From NCBI RefSeq assembly GCF_000340215.1, contig NW_006921532.1, positions 1,343,337-1,407,336 on the forward strand: a DNA stretch of 64,000 bases, written 5' to 3'. This document shows positions 62,312 through 64,000 of the stretch, one piece after another. Both the position numbers and the translations under genes were made by a program. The notes beneath the pieces were generated by a model, which worked only from the letters and a program-made list of their open reading frames with translations, was not told the origin of the DNA and did not search any database. The number at the start of each line of letters is the position of its first letter. The first letter of the stretch is position 1. Source of the stretch: Pseudocercospora fijiensis CIRAD86. Lineage: Eukaryota; Ascomycota; Dothideomycetes; Mycosphaerellales; Mycosphaerellaceae.

Positions 62312-64000
62312 ATGGAAGCGCCCAGCACGCCCATGTCGCCCGTCGCGGCGGCCATGTCGCAAGGTAAAGGTAACGATGGCGAAAAGTCAAAACGGCGACG
62401 GCAACCACGAAACAGCGCCTGCATGGGCTGCGCGCAGCTGAAGATGAAGGTGCCGGGACCGCCAGTGAGCAGACGACGTGCCAGTGGCTAACGTCAACGG
62501 TCAACAGTGTATCCAAACCCCAAATGGCAAATGCGAAAGGTGAGCGCGTGCGGCGTTACGCATTGCATGCATATATTGAGTTCCATCTCTCAACGCCCAA
62601 TCCCACTCCCCTCACCGCGCTCGGCCTCATCAAAGTTTGGCAATCTTTGCTGCTGCCCGTCCAGTTACTTTTATAGTCTGATCGCAAGTCAGCATTCGAA
62701 CATGGCTGATCACAGGCGTGCAGATGCAATCGCATGGACAGGGAATGCGTGCCTGCTGTCCCCAAACCGCGCAAACGACGTACGCAGAGCAACGTAGGCG
62801 AGTCAGACGGCATACCGCTCCTCGAGTTTGCAGCGCCCTCATCATCACCAGCTGGCCCTCCGCCCACCTTCGATCCTCCCGACCTGCAACAACCAGCCCA
62901 CCAGGCCGAGAGAGGAGCACTCCTCGCTCGACACGATCTCTCGCATACCCACAGCACCTCATTCACCGCGCTTTTCACACGAGGCCTTGGCAACGTTTCC
63001 GTAAGTACACCAACGGCGAACCTCTCTCCTCATTTCAATATCTGCTTCTGTACTGCGCCTTGACGTGGGATACATTACACTTAACTATGCTCCTAACACC
63101 GCTTACCTAGGCCAATGAAGAATTACTGCGTGGGGTAGATTACAACTTCGTCGCCACCTCCTTCACCGTCTTTCGCCAGCTCACACCCTCCTTTCCCTTC
63201 GTCGAAATCGTGCCAGCTGCAGATGTGATTGCTATGGTGACCAGTCGACCGGTGCTCACCCTGGCGGTGTGTACCGTAGCCTCAGCAGCTGCACCCGAAG
63301 TTCAGGGTCGCCTGGCTCAAGCTTTCCGCTATACGCTGTCCTCTAAAGTCATTCTGGGAAGCGAGCGCAGCCTCGACCTTCTCACTGGCCTCCTGGTGCT
63401 CCTTGGCTTTCATCACCAATACATGTCGCAGCACCACATCTATCAGCAACTTTCTCTTCTCGCAGGCATGGCTGCCGACCTCGGACTGTACAATCTGTGG
63501 CCAGAGCCACCGGATTTGGCAAGCGCATTGGAGCGGAATCGCGCGTTCGTCGGGTGCTACTATCTCTGCTGCTGCGTATCGGCCACTGGCTTCGATAAAC
63601 CAAGTCCACTTCGTTGGACCAGCAACTTCCGCCGCTGCGCAGAAATGGTTGCAAATTCAGGATCATTACCATCAGATCGCGGCTTGGTAGCTTTGCTGGA
63701 GCTTGCTCATGCCATAGACGATACGGAAGACAGTCTGCGAGAGATTTCGGAACAGCAACGCCCGATTCCTGTCGCCTTCGTCGATTTCCAGATCAAAGCT
63801 GCCACTCAACGTCTGAAAGCGCTGAAGCGAGAACATCAGTCGCTGAGTGGATCTCTTGTTTTCACAGCAGCAACCATTCACATACACCAGAGGCGCATAC
63901 GAGTTGGCGAAGCCCCGGACCACGGCACGCTAATCCAATGTGCGTGCGCTATCAAGGAATACGTGGATGATGTTCTGGCGCGTCCCCCTGTCACATTGCA
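62312..64000 (+). CDS. Zn2Cys6 transcription factor, 3' end beyond the window
   Basis: Fungal binuclear-cluster regulator, partial. Exons: 62312-62449, 62508-62539, 62724-63000 and 63111 to beyond 64000. All junctions keep frame. The cluster spans three exons: CMGCAQLKMK, CIQTPNGKCER, CNRMDREC (spacing C-x2-C-x6-C-x7-C-x2-C-x6-C), then a basic patch PKPRKRR and a Ser/Pro-rich linker. Exon 4 stays open to the end, about 297 codons, with helical segments such as SLDLLTGLLVLLGFHHQYMS and LLAGMAADLGL, consistent with the fungal regulatory middle domain. The split of the zinc cluster over three exons is unusual but the junctions are clean. No target can be named; no neighbour inside the window suggests a pathway. 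Confidence 0.85.

Overview
This is a gene-dense stretch of a filamentous ascomycete (Pezizomycotina) nuclear genome, most likely a dothideomycete. The reasons are the introns (mostly 46-120 nt, GT-AG), the short spacing between genes, and a fungal gene set: FacB/Cat8-type and other Zn2Cys6 regulators, PRM10/ThrE, calcipressin, myotubularin, fungal P450 and flavin monooxygenase. The class assignment is inference. I support 26 intact or probably intact protein genes, one regulator gene that runs off the right edge, and four broken genes or fragments. I saw no rRNA, tRNA or CRISPR array. Exon boundaries were set by hand from splice signals and reading-frame continuity.

Layout, left to right. 0.4-8.1 kb holds NHP2, a secreted alpha/beta hydrolase, mitochondrial uL30m, exocyst SEC6 and a GGPP synthase. 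8.1-11.5 kb is a repeat-scarred gap with a three-armed hairpin, a decayed inverted-repeat element and the 3' piece of an MFS transporter. 11.6-22.4 kb has a C2H2 regulator, glutathione peroxidase, a CMD-family protein, a BMT6-like rRNA methyltransferase, a frameshifted metallophosphoesterase, spermidine synthase and PMP3. 22.9-36.6 kb has a PRM10-like transporter, NAD kinase, a CsbD-like stress protein, a FacB-like activator and a seven-exon SET-domain methyltransferase. 37.2-46.8 kb has the CDC14 phosphatase, a divergent flavin monooxygenase/P450 pair with a Zn2Cys6 remnant beside it, and the SIN component Cdc14. 47.7-64 kb has calcipressin, the YMR1 myotubularin, a low-complexity protein, a broken secreted-protein gene, NFU1, DIS3/RRP44, a protein of uncertain function and a Zn2Cys6 regulator cut by the window edge.

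Most genes are housekeeping (ribosome and RNA biogenesis, secretion, mitosis and septation, Fe-S and NADP supply). The accessory material is the monooxygenase/P450 pair, the repeat relic and the broken genes. The most unusual signal is compositional. At least seven genes show a sharp change from C-rich to G-rich on the sense strand within their last few hundred coding bases, which alters synonymous codon choice without an obvious effect on the protein. Several neighbouring genes lack it.
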